A DNA stretch of 64,000 bases from Candidatus Sulfotelmatobacter sp. (GTDB lineage Bacteria > Vulcanimicrobiota > Vulcanimicrobiia > Vulcanimicrobiales > Vulcanimicrobiaceae). This document shows positions 7,686 through 15,452 of the stretch, one piece after another. A program made the translations under genes and the position numbers. The notes beneath the pieces are model-generated. The model saw nothing but the letters and a program-made list of their open reading frames with translations. It did no database searches and was not told where the DNA came from. The DNA lies in NCBI GenBank assembly GCA_035504415.1, contig DATJRY010000017.1, positions 186,001-250,000 on the forward strand. Direction: 5' to 3'. The number at the start of each line of letters is the position of its first letter. The first letter of the stretch is position 1.

Positions 7686-8210
7686 ATGAATTTCGCCAAG
7701 TTCCAGCAGCTCGTCGAGCATCGCACGGGATTCCGCACGATGGAGCAGCCGACCGCGAGCGGTGAGTACTTCAGCGACTCGTGCGGCGACCTGTACACGT
7801 TCTTCTTGAAGGTCGGGCCGGGCGACGTGATCGAGGACGTCTCGTACTTCACGACCGGCTGCGGCTTCGGCACGGCGACCTGCTCGCTGCTGGTCGAGTT
7901 GGCGCGCGGCAAGACGATCGACGAAGCGCTGCTGATCACCGACGCCGACATCGAAGCCGCGCTGGACGGCTATCCCGAGAAGAAGAAGGACTACCCCGAG
8001 CGCTCGCGCTTCGCGCTGCAGGCGGCGATCGAGGATTACCGGCGCGGGCGCGCCGAGGGGCGCATCACCGACGCGATGCTCGAGCAGGCCCGGGCGACGG
8101 TCGCAGCCGCCGCGGCGGCGCGGCGCGGGAACGGCACGACCTCCGAGGACGAGAAGGCCGGCCCCAAGGTCATCGACGACGGCGGCGTCGTCACCATCAA
8201 GCTGCACTGA
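7686..8210 (+). CDS. NifU/IscU-like scaffold homologue with altered cysteines
   Basis: 174 residues from the ATG at 7686. It has the NifU N-terminal fold: SDSCGDLYTFF (Cys33) and the strand-loop YFTTGCGFGTATCSLL (Cys59, Cys66), then a GKTIDEALLIT helix and a long C-terminal helix. The third canonical ligand, normally in an 'H-C' pair before the LA..A helix, is replaced in KKKDYPERSRFALQAA, so only Cys33 and Cys59 match the usual set while Cys66 is extra. It could be a divergent scaffold or carrier. It sits behind the SufR-like gene, and its leader RNA matches that of sufU. Confidence 0.72.
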   Translation: MNFAKFQQLVEHRTGFRTMEQPTASGEYFSDSCGDLYTFFLKVGPGDVIEDVSYFTTGCGFGTATCSLLVELARGKTIDEALLITDADIEAALDGYPEKKKDYPERSRFALQAAIEDYRRGRAEGRITDAMLEQARATVAAAAAARRGNGTTSEDEKAGPKVIDDGGVVTIKLH

Positions 8211-8506
8211 TGCTGCTGGCGCTGGCGCTCGCGGCCGCGACGCCGGCACCGTCGGTTCCCGCCGTACCGCGCACGAGCGTGGTCTGCGCGCGCGCCGACC
8301 TGTGGCTGTGGCCGGCGAACGCGACCCAACCGGTCCGCGCCGCGGTGCCGCCGGCCACGCTCGGCACGCGCTTCACGCGCTTGGCCGGGCCGCGCATCCC
8401 GCTGGGCGGCGAACCGTACGTCGAAACCGACGTGCCCGCGCTCGAGCCCGGCCATCGCGGCGAGTTCTACTGGCTGCGCGCGCGCTGCGCCGCCGACGAA
8501 GGCTGA
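8210..8506 (+). CDS. Small secreted protein of unknown function
   Basis: 98 residues; its ATG overlaps the stop of the preceding NifU-like gene as TGATG, so the two are coupled. The N-terminus MLLALALAAATPAPS is a short hydrophobic signal-like sequence followed by a Pro/Ala-rich stretch. The mature part has two cysteines (SVVCARADLWLW and LRARCAADEG), which could form a disulfide. No family is recognised. Location after a cluster-scaffold gene may be accidental. Confidence 0.5.
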   Translation: MLLALALAAATPAPSVPAVPRTSVVCARADLWLWPANATQPVRAAVPPATLGTRFTRLAGPRIPLGGEPYVETDVPALEPGHRGEFYWLRARCAADEG

Positions 8507-8510
8507 CCCC

Positions 8511-8530
8511 GCCCGCTGCCTGAAGCGGGC
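8511..8530. other. Small inverted repeat between genes
   Basis: GCCCGCT (8511-8517) and AGCGGGC (8524-8530) form a 7-bp stem with a 6-nt loop in the 27-bp gap before the DUF885 gene. No T-run follows, so it is not a clear terminator. It could influence translation of the gene starting at 8534. Confidence 0.35.
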
Positions 8531-8533
8531 CGC

Positions 8534-10306
8534 ATGCAGCGTTTCGCCCGCCTCCTCGTCACGCTCGCGTTCGCCGCGCTCCTGATCCCCGCGCCCGGCG
8601 CCGCGCAGGCCGGCGCCGACAATCGGTACGCGCAGTTGGCACGGGACTACTTCATGGCGCAGTTCCACGCCAACCCGGTCAGCGCGACCTATGTCGGCAT
8701 CCATCGCTGGGACAACCTGCTCGGCTCGTTCACGGCGGCCGACTACGCGCGGCAGCTCGCGCTCGACCGCGAGACGCTCCGGACGCTCGCGGCGATCGAC
8801 CGAACGCAGCTCTCGCCGCGCGTCCACCTCGACGCCGAGATGCTGAGCAATGCGTTGCACGACGATCTGCTGATCAACGGCACGATGGCGATGTGGCGCC
8901 ATCAGCCCGACGGCTACGTGCAGACCGCCTCCAACGGCGTCTTCCTCTTGATCTCGCGCAATTTCGCACCGCCGCTGGCGCGCCTGCGCGCGACGATGTC
9001 GCGGGAGGCCGAGATCCCGATGATCTACGCGATGGCGCGCCGGAACTTGACCGCCGTCGATCGCGACACCGCGACCCTTGCGATGCAGGACGCCACCGGC
9101 AGCCTGGACCTGCTGCAGACGACGATTCCGCAAGCCTTCGCCGGGGTCGGCGATGCGGAGACGCGGGTCGAGTTCCGTCACGCGACACTGGTCGCGGTCG
9201 GCGCGACGAAGTCGTACATCGCCTACCTCAAGACGACCTGGATCGCGCACCCGAAGGGCACCTACGCGATCGGCGCCGCCAACTACAGCGCGCGACTGAA
9301 GTACGAGGAAGGCGTCGACCTGCCGCTGAGCGAGTACCTGGCGATCGGCGAGAAGGCGCTGGCGCAGACGCGCGCGCAGATGATCGCGAGCGCGCACGCC
9401 ATCCATCCCGGCGCCGGCGTCACGCAGGTGATCGCCGAGCTCTCGCGGCAGCACCCGACGGCCGCCGGACTGATCCCGGCGGCGCAAGGCGATCTGGTGA
9501 AGCTGCGTGCGTTCGTCATCGCCCACCACATCATCGACCTGCCGCCCGACGCGCGCATCGCGGTGACGCCGACGCCGCCGTTCATGCGCTCGACGACCGA
9601 GGCCGCCGAAGACTCGCCCGGCCCGCTCGAGCAGGTCGCGAAGCAGGCCTACTACTACGTCACGCCGGTCGATCCGCACGATCCGCCCGCGGTGCAGCAG
9701 GCGTACCTGGCGAGCTTCAACGACTACGAACGGCCGATCGTCTCGGCGCACGAAGTCTATCCCGGCCACTTCACCAACTTCGTCATCGACCGCCACCTGC
9801 CGCTGACGCTGAGCGAGAAGCTGCTGACGGCGACCTCGTTCGTCGAGGGCTGGGCGCACTACGACGAGCAGATGATGGTCGACCAAGGCTGGGGCGACGG
9901 CGATCCGCGGGTGCGCTTCATGCAGCTGCGCGAGGCCATCTGGCGCAACGCGCGCTACGTCGCGGGGGTGAAGATGCACACGCAGGGGATGACGGTCCCG
10001 CAGGCGATCCGGTTCTTCGAGACCCAGGCCTTCCTCGATCCGGCCAACGCGCGCGCCGAAGCGTATCGCGGCACGCAGGACGCGACCTACGGGTACTACA
10101 CGCTCGGCAAGCTCGAGATCCTCAAGCTGCGCGCCGACTACCGCAAGAAGCTCGGCCCGGCGTTCACCCTGGCGCGCTTCCACCACGACCTCCTGCAGTA
10201 CGGCGATCCGGCGCTCCCGCTGCTGCGCCCGCTGCTGCTCGGCCCCTCGGACGACGGCAAGATTCTGCCGATCATCTGCTCGGCCGCGCCGTGCACGAAC
10301 GCGTGA
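8534..10306 (+). CDS. DUF885-family secreted metallopeptidase-like protein
   Basis: 590 residues from the ATG at 8534, beginning with a signal peptide (RLLVTLAFAALLIPAPGAAQA). The C-terminal third contains SAHEVYPGHFTNF, the zinc-peptidase-like HExxxGH motif of the DUF885 family, followed about 30 residues later by SFVEGWAHYDEQMM, a second conserved block with likely metal ligand Glu. The full length of the family is present. These proteins are predicted periplasmic or secreted zinc-dependent peptidases; substrates are poorly known. It stands alone on the plus strand, convergent with the MBL hydrolase. Confidence 0.82.
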   Translation: MQRFARLLVTLAFAALLIPAPGAAQAGADNRYAQLARDYFMAQFHANPVSATYVGIHRWDNLLGSFTAADYARQLALDRETLRTLAAIDRTQLSPRVHLDAEMLSNALHDDLLINGTMAMWRHQPDGYVQTASNGVFLLISRNFAPPLARLRATMSREAEIPMIYAMARRNLTAVDRDTATLAMQDATGSLDLLQTTIPQAFAGVGDAETRVEFRHATLVAVGATKSYIAYLKTTWIAHPKGTYAIGAANYSARLKYEEGVDLPLSEYLAIGEKALAQTRAQMIASAHAIHPGAGVTQVIAELSRQHPTAAGLIPAAQGDLVKLRAFVIAHHIIDLPPDARIAVTPTPPFMRSTTEAAEDSPGPLEQVAKQAYYYVTPVDPHDPPAVQQAYLASFNDYERPIVSAHEVYPGHFTNFVIDRHLPLTLSEKLLTATSFVEGWAHYDEQMMVDQGWGDGDPRVRFMQLREAIWRNARYVAGVKMHTQGMTVPQAIRFFETQAFLDPANARAEAYRGTQDATYGYYTLGKLEILKLRADYRKKLGPAFTLARFHHDLLQYGDPALPLLRPLLLGPSDDGKILPIICSAAPCTNA

Positions 10307-10371
10307 CGGACGACGTCGACGTCAAGCTCGGCCAACGCGCCGACGCGTGGCGAAAGAACGGTCGCTGTCCG

Positions 10372-11007
10372 TCAGGTCAAGAACGGGTTCTCGCGGCGCT
10401 CGATCCCGATGGTCGTCGCGGGGCCGTGGCCGGGAACCACGACCGCGGCATCCGGATAGACCAGCAACTTGGTGCGAATCGAGTCGACGATGTCCTCGAG
10501 CGAGGTGCCCCCGAGATCCCAGCGGCCGACCGCGCCGCGGAAGAGCGTGTCGCCGGTGAACAGCGTCGTCGCGCCGTCGTGCTCGAGCGCGAACGAGGTC
10601 GAGCCGGGCGTGTGCCCCGGCGTGTGCACGCAGCGCAGCGCGATCGCACCGGCGCGCAGCTCCTCGCCGTCGGCCAGGTCGCCGTCGAGCGCGACGACCT
10701 GCGGCGGGGCGAGCATCCCCAGCCACCGCGCCTGCTGCGCGAGCGTCGCGTAGAGCGGCAAATCGGCATGGTGCAGCAACGCTTCGCCGCCGGTCCGCTC
10801 GCGTAACGGGCCGACCGCGCCGATGTGGTCGATGTGCGCGTGCGTGTGCACGAGCCAGCGCGCGCGCAGGCCGTGCGTCTCGAGCCGACGCGCGATCTCC
10901 GGCACCTCGTCGCCGCCGTCGACGACGATCGCTTCGCCGGCTTCCGGATCACCGAGGATCGTGCAGTTGCAGCCCAGCACGCCGACCGGGAACGTTTCGA
11001 CGATCAT
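10372..11007 (-). CDS. Metallo-beta-lactamase-fold hydrolase (glyoxalase II-like)
   Basis: 211 residues from the ATG at 11007. It has the metal-binding signature HTHAHIDHIG, then His in VHTPGHTPGS, Asp in FTGDTLFRGAVGRWD and a last His in VVPGHGPATTIG. This is the compact class of hydroxyacylglutathione-hydrolase-like thioesterases. The ATG overlaps the stop of the upstream flavin reductase gene (ATGA), so translation is coupled. Partner genes (flavin reductase, O-methyltransferase) give no clear pathway; general thioester hydrolysis is the safe call. Confidence 0.85.
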   Translation of the reverse strand: MIVETFPVGVLGCNCTILGDPEAGEAIVVDGGDEVPEIARRLETHGLRARWLVHTHAHIDHIGAVGPLRERTGGEALLHHADLPLYATLAQQARWLGMLAPPQVVALDGDLADGEELRAGAIALRCVHTPGHTPGSTSFALEHDGATTLFTGDTLFRGAVGRWDLGGTSLEDIVDSIRTKLLVYPDAAVVVPGHGPATTIGIERRENPFLT

Positions 11008-11486
11008 ACACCGACTCCGAAGTCACGGTAGGCGCGGTCGAAGTATCCCAGCGGCGCACCTTCGCGGTGCCCCGCTTCGAGGACCGTGCCGAGGAAGATC
11101 GTGTGGGTCGACGCGCTCAGCTCTTCGGCGAGCGTGCAGTCGACGTAGGCCAGCGTGCCGGCGAGGATCGGGCAACCGCTGGGCCCGAGCCGATAGCCGA
11201 CCCCCGTGAAGCGCGAGTGCGGTTCGCCGTCGGCGAAGCGCTCCGCGAGCGCACGCTGCTCGAGCGCGAGGATGTTGGCGCAGAAGCGCTGCGAGACGGT
11301 GATCAGCGGGTGCGCGCGCGCGCCGCGGTTGACGCAGATCAGCACCATCGGCGGGTCGGCCGAGACGCTGGCGAACGCGTTGACGGTAAAGCCGTGGATG
11401 CGGCCCTCGTGCGCCGTGGTCACGATGGTGACGCCGGTCGGGAAGCGGCGCATCGCGGCCCGGAAAGCGTCAGTCGATGCGGGCAC
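11004..11486 (-). CDS. Flavin reductase-like protein (FMN-binding split barrel)
   Basis: 160 residues from a GTG at 11486. It begins within the last 17 bases of the O-methyltransferase gene, so the two are tightly coupled. RRFPTGVTIVTT is the classic start of the HpaC/flavin-reductase domain, followed by GFTVNAFASVSADPPMVLICV and a C-terminal GYFDRAYRDFGV. These enzymes supply reduced flavin to two-component monooxygenases or bind FMN themselves. No oxygenase partner adjoins it here. The alternative ATG 33 bp downstream would cut off part of the first conserved helix. Confidence 0.85.
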   Translation of the reverse strand: MPASTDAFRAAMRRFPTGVTIVTTAHEGRIHGFTVNAFASVSADPPMVLICVNRGARAHPLITVSQRFCANILALEQRALAERFADGEPHSRFTGVGYRLGPSGCPILAGTLAYVDCTLAEELSASTHTIFLGTVLEAGHREGAPLGYFDRAYRDFGVGV

Positions 11487-12096
11487 CGATGCCGATTCCG
11501 TCGCCCAGCGGCAGGATCGTGGCGTCGAGCTCCGGATGGCTGAGGAACGCCTTGTTGAACTCGCGGATCGCACGCGTGTCCGCGTCGTCCTTCGACGAGG
11601 GCGCCGCCGCGGCGCGGCCGCCCCACAGCAGGTTGTCGACGACCACGATTCCCGAGCGCTTGAGCATCGGGACGACCGCCTCGAGATAGTCGACGTACTC
11701 GGTCTTGACGGCATCGATGAAGACGATGTCGAGGTTGCGCTGCGGGAACCACTCCAACACTTCGAGCGCGGGCTGATTGATGACCTCGACCCGTCCGTCG
11801 ACGCCTGCCCGCTTGAAGTAGGAGGCCGCGATCTCGGTCCGCTCCATGTCGGGGTCGATGGTCCAAATGTGGCCGGCCGGGGGCAGCGCCAGGGCCATCC
11901 ACAAGGTCGAATAGCCGAAGGCCGTCCCCAGCTCGAGGACGCGGTTCGCCTGCATGCAATGAACCAGCACCGAAAGGAGCCGACCGGCGGCCCGGTCGAC
12001 GATCGGAATCCCTTCGCGCGTCCCGTGCTGTTCCAGTTCCAGGAGCAGCGGCGACGGCTCATTGTGGAGCCGTGCAAGGTAGGCAAGATCGCGCAC
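11470..12096 (-). CDS. SAM-dependent O-methyltransferase
   Basis: 208 residues from a GTG at 12096, chosen because GGGG lies 5 nt upstream and the product then has the normal family length. A TTG at 12216 would run into the sod gene. The SAM-binding motif is VLELGTAFGYSTLWMALAL, with the acidic strand TIDPDMERTEIA, the DIVFIDAVKTEYVDYL metal/catalytic block and GIVVVDNLLWGG. This is the catechol/caffeoyl-CoA O-methyltransferase family. The acceptor is unknown. It is divergent from superoxide dismutase across a 99-bp gap. Confidence 0.85.
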   Translation of the reverse strand: MRDLAYLARLHNEPSPLLLELEQHGTREGIPIVDRAAGRLLSVLVHCMQANRVLELGTAFGYSTLWMALALPPAGHIWTIDPDMERTEIAASYFKRAGVDGRVEVINQPALEVLEWFPQRNLDIVFIDAVKTEYVDYLEAVVPMLKRSGIVVVDNLLWGGRAAAAPSSKDDADTRAIREFNKAFLSHPELDATILPLGDGIGIGARID

Positions 12097-12150
12097 GATA
12101 GCCCCATGTTTGCCGCCCGCCAGGGGCGGGAACCTGCCGGACGCGTCGGC

Positions 12151-12165
12151 GCATTCGTCGAATGC
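12151..12165. promoter_or_regulatory. Short palindrome in the sod/methyltransferase intergenic region
   Basis: GCATTCG-T-CGAATGC is a perfect 7-bp inverted repeat about 30 bp before the sod start and 55 bp before the methyltransferase start. Its position between divergent genes makes it a candidate repressor site. Neither the binding protein nor a clear -35/-10 pair can be named. Confidence 0.35.
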
Positions 12166-12195
12166 TCCAGGACACGCACAATCAGGAGGCTTCCG

Positions 12196-12822
12196 TTGGC
12201 AACGCTCGTCCAGCAATCATACACGCCGAAGAAGTTCGATCTTGCCGGGTTACAGGGAATCTCGGACAAGACGCTCGAGGTGCATTTCGGCCTGTACGAA
12301 GGCTACGTGAAGAACACCAATCTGCTCAACGAGCAGATTGCCGAACAGATCAAAGATGGCAAAGCCGCCGGGGCGAACCCGGTCTTCGCCGAGCTGACCC
12401 GCCGGCTCGGCTTCGAGTACAACGGCATGACCCTGCACGAGTACTACTTCGGCAACATGACCAAGAACGCGGGCGGGAACCCGGGCGCCGCGGTGCAAGA
12501 AGCGCTGGGCGGCGTCTACGGCGATTTCGATACCTGGAAGAAGGACTTCGCCGCGACCGGCGGCATGCGCGGGGTGGGCTGGGCGATCGCGTACTACGAT
12601 CCCGCCTCGCAGCGCATCACCAACCACTGGATCACGCTGCACGAGGACGGCAACGTCGCGGGCTTCGTGCCGATCATGGTCATGGACGTGTGGGAGCACG
12701 CGTTCTTGCTCGACTACAAGCCGGCGGACCGCCCGAAGTACATCGAGGCGTTCTTCTCCAACGTCGACTGGGGCGTCATCGAGAAGCGCCTGAACGCGGC
12801 CAAGTCGGTCACCCGCGGCTAG
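12196..12822 (+). CDS. Iron/manganese superoxide dismutase (divergent type)
   Basis: 208 residues from a TTG at 12196, which is preceded by a perfect AGGAGG. It dismutates superoxide in the cytoplasm. Metal ligands can be placed: His in LEVHFGLYEGYVKNTNLL, His in LHEYYFGNMT, and Asp and His in MDVWEHAFLLDYKPADRPKY. The first ligand region lacks the usual 'HH' pair of standard Fe/Mn-SODs, and the N-terminus is short, so it belongs to a divergent branch. Preference for iron or manganese cannot be decided. Two 3-nt-loop hairpins follow the stop codon. Confidence 0.88.
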   Translation: MATLVQQSYTPKKFDLAGLQGISDKTLEVHFGLYEGYVKNTNLLNEQIAEQIKDGKAAGANPVFAELTRRLGFEYNGMTLHEYYFGNMTKNAGGNPGAAVQEALGGVYGDFDTWKKDFAATGGMRGVGWAIAYYDPASQRITNHWITLHEDGNVAGFVPIMVMDVWEHAFLLDYKPADRPKYIEAFFSNVDWGVIEKRLNAAKSVTRG

Positions 12823-12823
12823 T

Positions 12824-12866
12824 GGATTCCGCCGTGCGGAATCCGTCGCGTTCGGGCTTCGCCCGA
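12824..12866. repeat. Two hairpins with 3-nt loops between sod and LON-domain gene
   Basis: GGATTCCGC-CGT-GCGGAATCC (12824-12844) and TCGGGC-TTC-GCCCGA (12852-12866) fill most of the 60-bp gap. Each is a perfect stem closed by exactly three bases, like other hairpins in this window (3423, 7635, 33143). No T-run follows, so a simple terminator is unlikely. Confidence 0.5.
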
Positions 12867-12882
12867 TCCGCCTGACAAGGGA

Positions 12883-13599
12883 ATGGGGGACACGGGGCAG
12901 CTCCGGCTCTTCCCGCTCAACACCGTGCTCTTCCCGGGCGCGGTGTTGAACCTCCACGTCTTCGAAGAGCGCTATCGCACGATGATCGCCGAATGTCTCG
13001 ACGCGGGCGAGGCGTTCGGCGTCGTGCTGATTCGTGACGGCCAGGAGGCCGGCGATCCCGACGTGACGCCCCACGAGATCGGCACAACCGCCGAGATCGC
13101 CGAGGTCACACCGCTCCCGGCCGGCCGCTACTACATCAGCACCACCGGCCGGCGCCGCTTTCGCATCGCCCGCATCGTCAGCCGCGAGCCGTATCTGCGC
13201 GCCGAGGTCGAGTTCCTCGACGAGGACGTCGAGGACCCGCGCGCCGACGAGCTGACGCTGCGCGTGCGCGGTGAGTTCGACGAGTACGTCAAGCTGCTGG
13301 TCGCGTTCTCCGGCCGGCCCAGCGCCGTCGAAGTCCCCAGCGATCCGGTCGACGCCAGCTACGTCGTCGGCGACGCGCTGCAGGTCGCCGACGCGCTCAA
13401 GCAGCGGCTGCTCGAGCTGCGCAGCGCCGAGGCGCGGCTGGCGGCCGAGCTGGGATTCCTGCGCCGGCTGTTGCCGCAGCTGCGCGGGCTGCTCGAACGC
13501 AAGCGCACTCAGGAACGCGTGGTGCGCGAAGACGCGCCGGGCGGCGAGTTCCGCGCGCACCAAGAGCAGTACTTCGGCAAGCACTTCTCGCAGAACTGA
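12883..13599 (+). CDS. LON peptidase substrate-binding-domain protein
   Basis: 238 residues from the ATG at 12883. The N-terminal 190 residues match the LON N-terminal domain: LRLFPLNTVLFPGAVLNLHVFEERY, then GVVLIRDG, GTTAEI and TTGRRRFRI in the usual order. No AAA+ ATPase or Ser-Lys protease domain follows; the C-terminus is a charged helix (RLAAELGFLRRLLPQLRGLL). Such stand-alone proteins are widespread and of uncertain function, perhaps substrate or nucleic-acid binding. It is co-oriented with the hypothetical gene 34 bp downstream. Confidence 0.85.
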   Translation: MGDTGQLRLFPLNTVLFPGAVLNLHVFEERYRTMIAECLDAGEAFGVVLIRDGQEAGDPDVTPHEIGTTAEIAEVTPLPAGRYYISTTGRRRFRIARIVSREPYLRAEVEFLDEDVEDPRADELTLRVRGEFDEYVKLLVAFSGRPSAVEVPSDPVDASYVVGDALQVADALKQRLLELRSAEARLAAELGFLRRLLPQLRGLLERKRTQERVVREDAPGGEFRAHQEQYFGKHFSQN

Positions 13600-13633
13600 G
13601 GGACCTCGGGGCGGACGGAGAAAGAAGCCGCCC

Positions 13634-14248
13634 ATGGCGCGCGATCTGGCCGTCTCGGTCGTGAACGAGACGAAGGGCGGCCTCGAGCTCATCGCCTTCC
13701 TGCAGAACGAGCCGTTCCTCGCGAGCACGCTGGTAGCGGCGTGGGAGTACGTCTTCCTCGCGGGTGGCGGCGCGTCGTGGGACTTCGTGCTGCCGTCGAC
13801 GTTCGAGGTCAGCGGCCTCGCCGCCGCGGAACCGGCCACGCGGACGCAGTTGCTCGAGGCGCGGGAGCGCGACCAGTTCGAGATCACCGCCGAACCGCAA
13901 GAGCCGACGCTTCCCACGACGATCGCCCGGATCGGGCACGCCGCCGCGGACGGCGCGATCAGCGTTCGCAACGGCCTCGCCGCCGCTCCGGTCTGGGCGG
14001 TGCTGAGCAAGAGCGGTCAGCCGGTGCTCAGCACGTTCCTCGATCCGCGGGCGAGCGTCGACTACACCGTCCCCGCGACGCTGTACCTGGCGCTCGTCTC
14101 GGGTCTGCGGCGGGGCGACACGTTCTCGCCCGGGAGCGAGCAGCTGACGTCGACGTGGGCGTTCCCGTACGCCGGCTTCGACGCGCTGCGCGTCGTCGCG
14201 AGCGACGGGCTCGGGGGTGCCGTCAGCCTGAGCGGCCGGCTTTCGTAG
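13634..14248 (+). CDS. Hypothetical protein
   Basis: 204 residues from the ATG at 13634, with no signal peptide or membrane segment. It reads as a soluble beta-rich protein with two similar halves: AFLQNEPFLASTLVAAWEYV... and a later VLSKSGQPVLSTFLDPRASVDYTVPATLYLAL. No family is recognised. Codon usage and GC are like the neighbours. It ends 12 bp before the convergent folD gene. Confidence 0.5.
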   Translation: MARDLAVSVVNETKGGLELIAFLQNEPFLASTLVAAWEYVFLAGGGASWDFVLPSTFEVSGLAAAEPATRTQLLEARERDQFEITAEPQEPTLPTTIARIGHAAADGAISVRNGLAAAPVWAVLSKSGQPVLSTFLDPRASVDYTVPATLYLALVSGLRRGDTFSPGSEQLTSTWAFPYAGFDALRVVASDGLGGAVSLSGRLS

Positions 14249-14260
14249 CGCGCCGCGCGC

Positions 14261-15112
14261 TCATTCCGCGAGGTTCTCCGCGGCTTGGACGACGTTGCGC
14301 AACAGCGCGACGTTGGTGACCGGACCGACGCCGCCGGGAACCGGCGTCAGCTCGCCCGCGACGTCGGCCACCTCGGGTGCGACGTCGCCCAGCAGCACGC
14401 CGTCGACGAAGGTCGTGCCGACGTCGATGACGGTCGCGCCGGGACGCACCATGCCGGCGCGGATCAGGCCCGGCACGCCGGTCGCGACGACCAGCACGTC
14501 GGCATCGCGGACGTGGTGCGCGAGGTCGGCCGTCTCCTTGTGCGTCACCGTCACCGTCCCGCCGCGGCCGAGCAGCAGCAGCGAGACCGGCAAGCCGACG
14601 ACGTTGGAGCGGCCGACGACGACGCAGCGCGCGCCGCGCAGCGGCCAGCGTTCGGAGCGTTCGAGCAGCAGCAGCACCGCCAGCGGCGTGGCCGGGACGA
14701 ACGCGGTGTGCTGCGCGAACGCGAGCCGGCCGAGGTTGACCGGGTTGGCGCCGTCGACGTCCTTGTCGGCCGGCATCGCTTCGGCGATGCGCCGAATGCC
14801 CAGGTGCGCGGGCAGCGGCTGTTGCAGGATGATCCCGTGCACGAGCGGATCCTCGCCGAGCGCCTGCAGGCGACCGCGCAGCGCGCCCTCGGACGCGTCG
14901 GCCGGCAACGTGGCCACCGCGACGTCGACGCCGACCTTCGCGCCGACGCGCTCGATGCTGCGCACGTAGGCGATGCTGGCGGCGTCCTCGCCGACGATCG
15001 CGACCACCAGGCGCGGGGCGACGCCGCGGGCGCGCAAGCGTTCCGCGCGCTGCGCGATCTCGGCGCGCAGCTCGGTCGCGAGCGCGCGCCCGTCCAGGAT
15101 TCGGGCGGGCAT
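14261..15112 (-). CDS. folD: FolD-family methylenetetrahydrofolate dehydrogenase/cyclohydrolase, catalytic Lys missing
   Basis: 283 residues from the ATG at 15112. It shows the family blocks: ILQQPLPAHL, PADKDVDGANPVNLGRLAF, the NADP-binding VVVGRSNVVGLPVSLLL, and TPVPGGVGPVTN. FolD interconverts methylene-, methenyl- and formyl-tetrahydrofolate. The block normally reading YV.NK.KA, where the Lys drives catalysis, reads here ASIAYVRSIERVG, so Ile replaces the Lys. The usual GFHP after KDVDG is GANP. The enzyme may lack cyclohydrolase activity or have changed function; a second folD may exist elsewhere. Confidence 0.85.
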   Translation of the reverse strand: MPARILDGRALATELRAEIAQRAERLRARGVAPRLVVAIVGEDAASIAYVRSIERVGAKVGVDVAVATLPADASEGALRGRLQALGEDPLVHGIILQQPLPAHLGIRRIAEAMPADKDVDGANPVNLGRLAFAQHTAFVPATPLAVLLLLERSERWPLRGARCVVVGRSNVVGLPVSLLLLGRGGTVTVTHKETADLAHHVRDADVLVVATGVPGLIRAGMVRPGATVIDVGTTFVDGVLLGDVAPEVADVAGELTPVPGGVGPVTNVALLRNVVQAAENLAE

Positions 15113-15155
15113 CGCTCGCGTGTTTCGGGCGGCTAGGAGGCCGGCCCTGGAACGC

Positions 15156-15431
15156 GTGCGGCGGACCGTCGACCTGGGCGTGAGCTTCGACCTCGCCGCG
15201 CTCGACGACGCGTTGGCCGGCTTCAACCGGCTCTACAACACGCATCCCGATCGCATCTTGTGCTCGCCCGACGTGCTGGTGCGGGTGGCCGCCTTGACCG
15301 CGCGCACCGGCGACGACGCGTTGCGGCGCGAGCTGCGCTGGGCCGGCCTGCCGGTCGCCTCGGCGATCCTGGCGCCGGGCACGATCGTGTTCGAAGGCTA
15401 CGTCGACGAGGAGCGCATGGGCGACTGGTGA
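15156..15431 (+). CDS. Small hypothetical protein
   Basis: 91 residues from a GTG at 15156. An in-frame CTG at 15147 is better placed, 6 nt after AGGAGG, and would add three residues. It begins 34 bp from the divergent folD start. The product (FNRLYNTHPDRILCSPDVLVRVAAL... IVFEGYVDEERMGDW) is soluble, with one Cys and an acidic C-terminus. No family is recognised. Its short, regular composition and the strong ribosome-binding site support a real gene. Confidence 0.5.
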   Translation: MRRTVDLGVSFDLAALDDALAGFNRLYNTHPDRILCSPDVLVRVAALTARTGDDALRRELRWAGLPVASAILAPGTIVFEGYVDEERMGDW

Positions 15432-15452
15432 GCCCGCGCCGGCGTCACGCGG

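Noticed and set aside
13634-14248. The hypothetical gene as part of an aegerolysin- or lectin-type toxin
   Set aside because: The beta-rich pattern alone is too general; no signature motif could be found.
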